From assembly GCA_902783795.1 (NCBI GenBank), contig CACZSO010000267.1, positions 1-7,511 of the forward strand: DNA of 7,511 bases, read 5' to 3'. Below are positions 6,858 to 7,511 of the stretch, one piece after another. A model generated the notes under the pieces. The model was not told the origin of the DNA. It saw only the letters and a list, made by a program, of their open reading frames with translations, and searched no databases. The first letter of the stretch is position 1; every line of letters begins with the position of its first letter. A program made the translations under genes and the position numbers. The DNA comes from an uncultured Eubacteriales bacterium. Lineage in GTDB: Bacteria > Bacillota > Clostridia > Lachnospirales > Lachnospiraceae.

Positions 6858-6895
6858 AACGGCTGTGCAGCATCGTTGCTGCATGGCCGTTTTTA
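6858..6895 (+). terminator. Intrinsic terminator of the copper operon
   Basis: A 15-bp stem (6858-6872 with 6877-6891, two G-T wobbles) closes on a TCGT loop and runs into TTTTT at 6890-6894. It begins ten bases after the copA stop codon and separates the copper operon from the cobalamin riboswitch unit. Confidence 0.93.
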
Positions 6896-6905
6896 GTACG
6901 ACAGT

Positions 6906-6929
6906 ATGTATCTTCCTTTGGAAATACAT
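6906..6929. repeat. Inverted repeat upstream of the riboswitch promoter
   Basis: ATGTAT-C-TTCC and GGAAATACAT pair over ten bases with one bulged C and a TTT loop. It ends 8 bases before the -35 box. It could be a protein-binding site or a chance hairpin. Confidence 0.4.
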
Positions 6930-6937
6930 TGACGACC

Positions 6938-6966
6938 TTGACAACCATAAAAGTTCCAAGTATAAT
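6938..6966 (+). promoter_or_regulatory. Consensus sigma-A promoter of the cobalamin riboswitch transcript
   Basis: TTGACA (6938-6943) and TATAAT (6961-6966) both match consensus perfectly and are separated by 17 bases. Transcription should start near 6973, about 40 bases before the aptamer. An alternative TTGACG at 6929 has poor spacing. Confidence 0.92.
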
Positions 6967-6974
6967 CGTAAGAG

Positions 6975-6998
6975 CGGCATTTTATAACAAAAATGCCG
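6975..6998 (+). other. Stem-loop at the 5' end of the riboswitch transcript
   Basis: CGGCATTTT (6975-6983) pairs perfectly with AAAATGCCG (6990-6998) around a six-base loop. It begins within a few bases of the predicted transcription start. It lacks a following T-run, so it is not a terminator. A 5'-end protective structure is a reasonable guess. Confidence 0.6.
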
Positions 6999-7012
6999 AA
7001 ACAATCAATCTG

Positions 7013-7198
7013 GGATTTAAGTGCTGCCGGGGTCGTTAGCCCCCGGGAGAGAATAGTGAACCCGGTGAGAATCCGGGACGGTACCGCCACTGTATGCGGA
7101 CAGACCGTGCGCGTTGATGAGAGTCAGTCATTGGGGAAACCTGAGAAGGCAGCGTACGGATGATCCAAAGCCGCAAGCCAGGAGACCTGCTTAGATCC
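7013..7198 (+). promoter_or_regulatory. Cobalamin (B12) riboswitch aptamer
   Basis: The conserved cobalamin core is present in order. GGTGAGAATCC lies within the stem CCCGG/CCGGG at 7061-7077. It is followed by GCCACTGT at 7086-7093 and then the B12 box AGCCAGGAGACCTGC at 7176-7190. The closing P1 helix pairs 7013-7021 with 7190-7198 (nine pairs, one G-U). A CCGGGG/CCCCGG hairpin lies at 7027-7046. Family knowledge says cobalamin binding lowers expression of downstream B12 uptake, synthesis or B12-replacing genes. The regulated gene is not identifiable in this window. Confidence 0.96.
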
Positions 7199-7511
7199 GT
7201 GCTTATGTACTCTCGATTTAGGAGGAAGAAGCAACAGCCGCTAAAGAAAAATAGGCTGTCTTGGAGGCATGTTTATGCTTTCAGGACGGTTTTATGGCGG
7301 CACGCTTCCTTCGGCTGCGGATCACGGCCGGAAGAATATCTGTCTGATATTTTTACGGAATAAGAGGAACAGGCACTTTTGTCCTGCAGAAAAAACGGCT
7401 GCGGCAGTAGAAATACTGCTGTTTTTTTACTTTTCAGGGCAGAAGGAAATGTCTTTTTTTCGTGGTGCGCGTTTTCTGTGTTTTTCAGGGAAGAGATTTC
7501 CTGGAAATATA
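7199..7511 (+). other. Region after the riboswitch with no recognisable gene; weak open frame from 7275
   Basis: No protein family is recognisable in these 313 bases. A frame with GGAGG (7263-7267) seven bases before ATG at 7275 stays open for 79 codons to the window edge. Its product is rich in Phe and Arg, has no visible motif and runs through the terminator-like hairpin at 7401-7428, so I doubt it is a gene. A second GGAGG-type sequence at 7220-7225 has no start codon within reach. A six-pair hairpin (7234-7239 with 7254-7259) lies just before the 7263 site. The simplest reading is a long riboswitch expression platform, with the regulated gene starting beyond 7511. Confidence 0.5.
7401..7428 (+). 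terminator. Terminator-like hairpin downstream of the riboswitch
   Basis: A stem of about eight to nine pairs (7401-7409 with 7414-7422, including G-T wobbles) has a GAAA loop and is followed by seven T residues. An A-run at 7390-7395 upstream could extend pairing with the T-run. It lies about 200 bases after the aptamer, which is far for a typical riboswitch-controlled terminator but not impossible. Confidence 0.65.

Noticed and set aside
6787..6987. A 66-codon forward open frame
   Set aside because: It overlaps the copA end in another frame and runs through the terminator and the next promoter.
7160..7363. A 67-codon forward open frame over the riboswitch
   Set aside because: It starts inside the aptamer and reads through the B12 box and P1 strand, so it is a by-product of the structured RNA.

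Overview
The window looks like a chromosomal segment of a gut-type Clostridia, probably Lachnospiraceae or a close relative. This rests on the protein style of CsoR and CopA, strong Gram-positive Shine-Dalgarno sites, consensus sigma-A promoters, and a hairpin repeat of a kind I associate with gut Firmicutes. The assignment is inference and no species is proposed. All convincing genes are on the + strand.

Layout. Positions 1-84 hold two copies of a GC-rich double-hairpin repeat. A complete type B carboxylesterase gene (124-1731) follows. Positions 1732-1837 carry a compact promoter with two 17-bp CsoR-type palindromes, one in the -35/-10 spacer and one over the expected transcription start. 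This promoter drives csoR (1838-2149), a gene for a TIR - transmembrane helix - leucine-rich-repeat protein (2202-4268), and the Cu(I) exporter copA (4284-6848). CopA ends in a second heavy-metal-binding domain that has its own Shine-Dalgarno and start codons (6636), so a separate CopZ-like chaperone may also be made. A strong intrinsic terminator (6858-6895) closes the operon. Next come a consensus promoter (6938-6966), a 5' stem-loop and a full cobalamin riboswitch aptamer (7013-7198). The remaining 313 bases hold a terminator-like hairpin and no gene I can name; the riboswitch target probably lies beyond the window.

How the genes work together. CsoR should repress the operon when copper is low and release the twin operators when it binds Cu(I). 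CopA, with its fused or separately translated CopZ domain, then exports Cu(I). The unexpected part is the middle gene. It has the parts of a Toll-like receptor in reverse order, with an N-terminal cytoplasmic TIR domain and a C-terminal, predicted extracytoplasmic LRR domain. It sits between the copper sensor and the copper pump with no internal terminator, so it should be copper-induced. This is the best candidate for an undescribed system here. Its function cannot be read from sequence alone.
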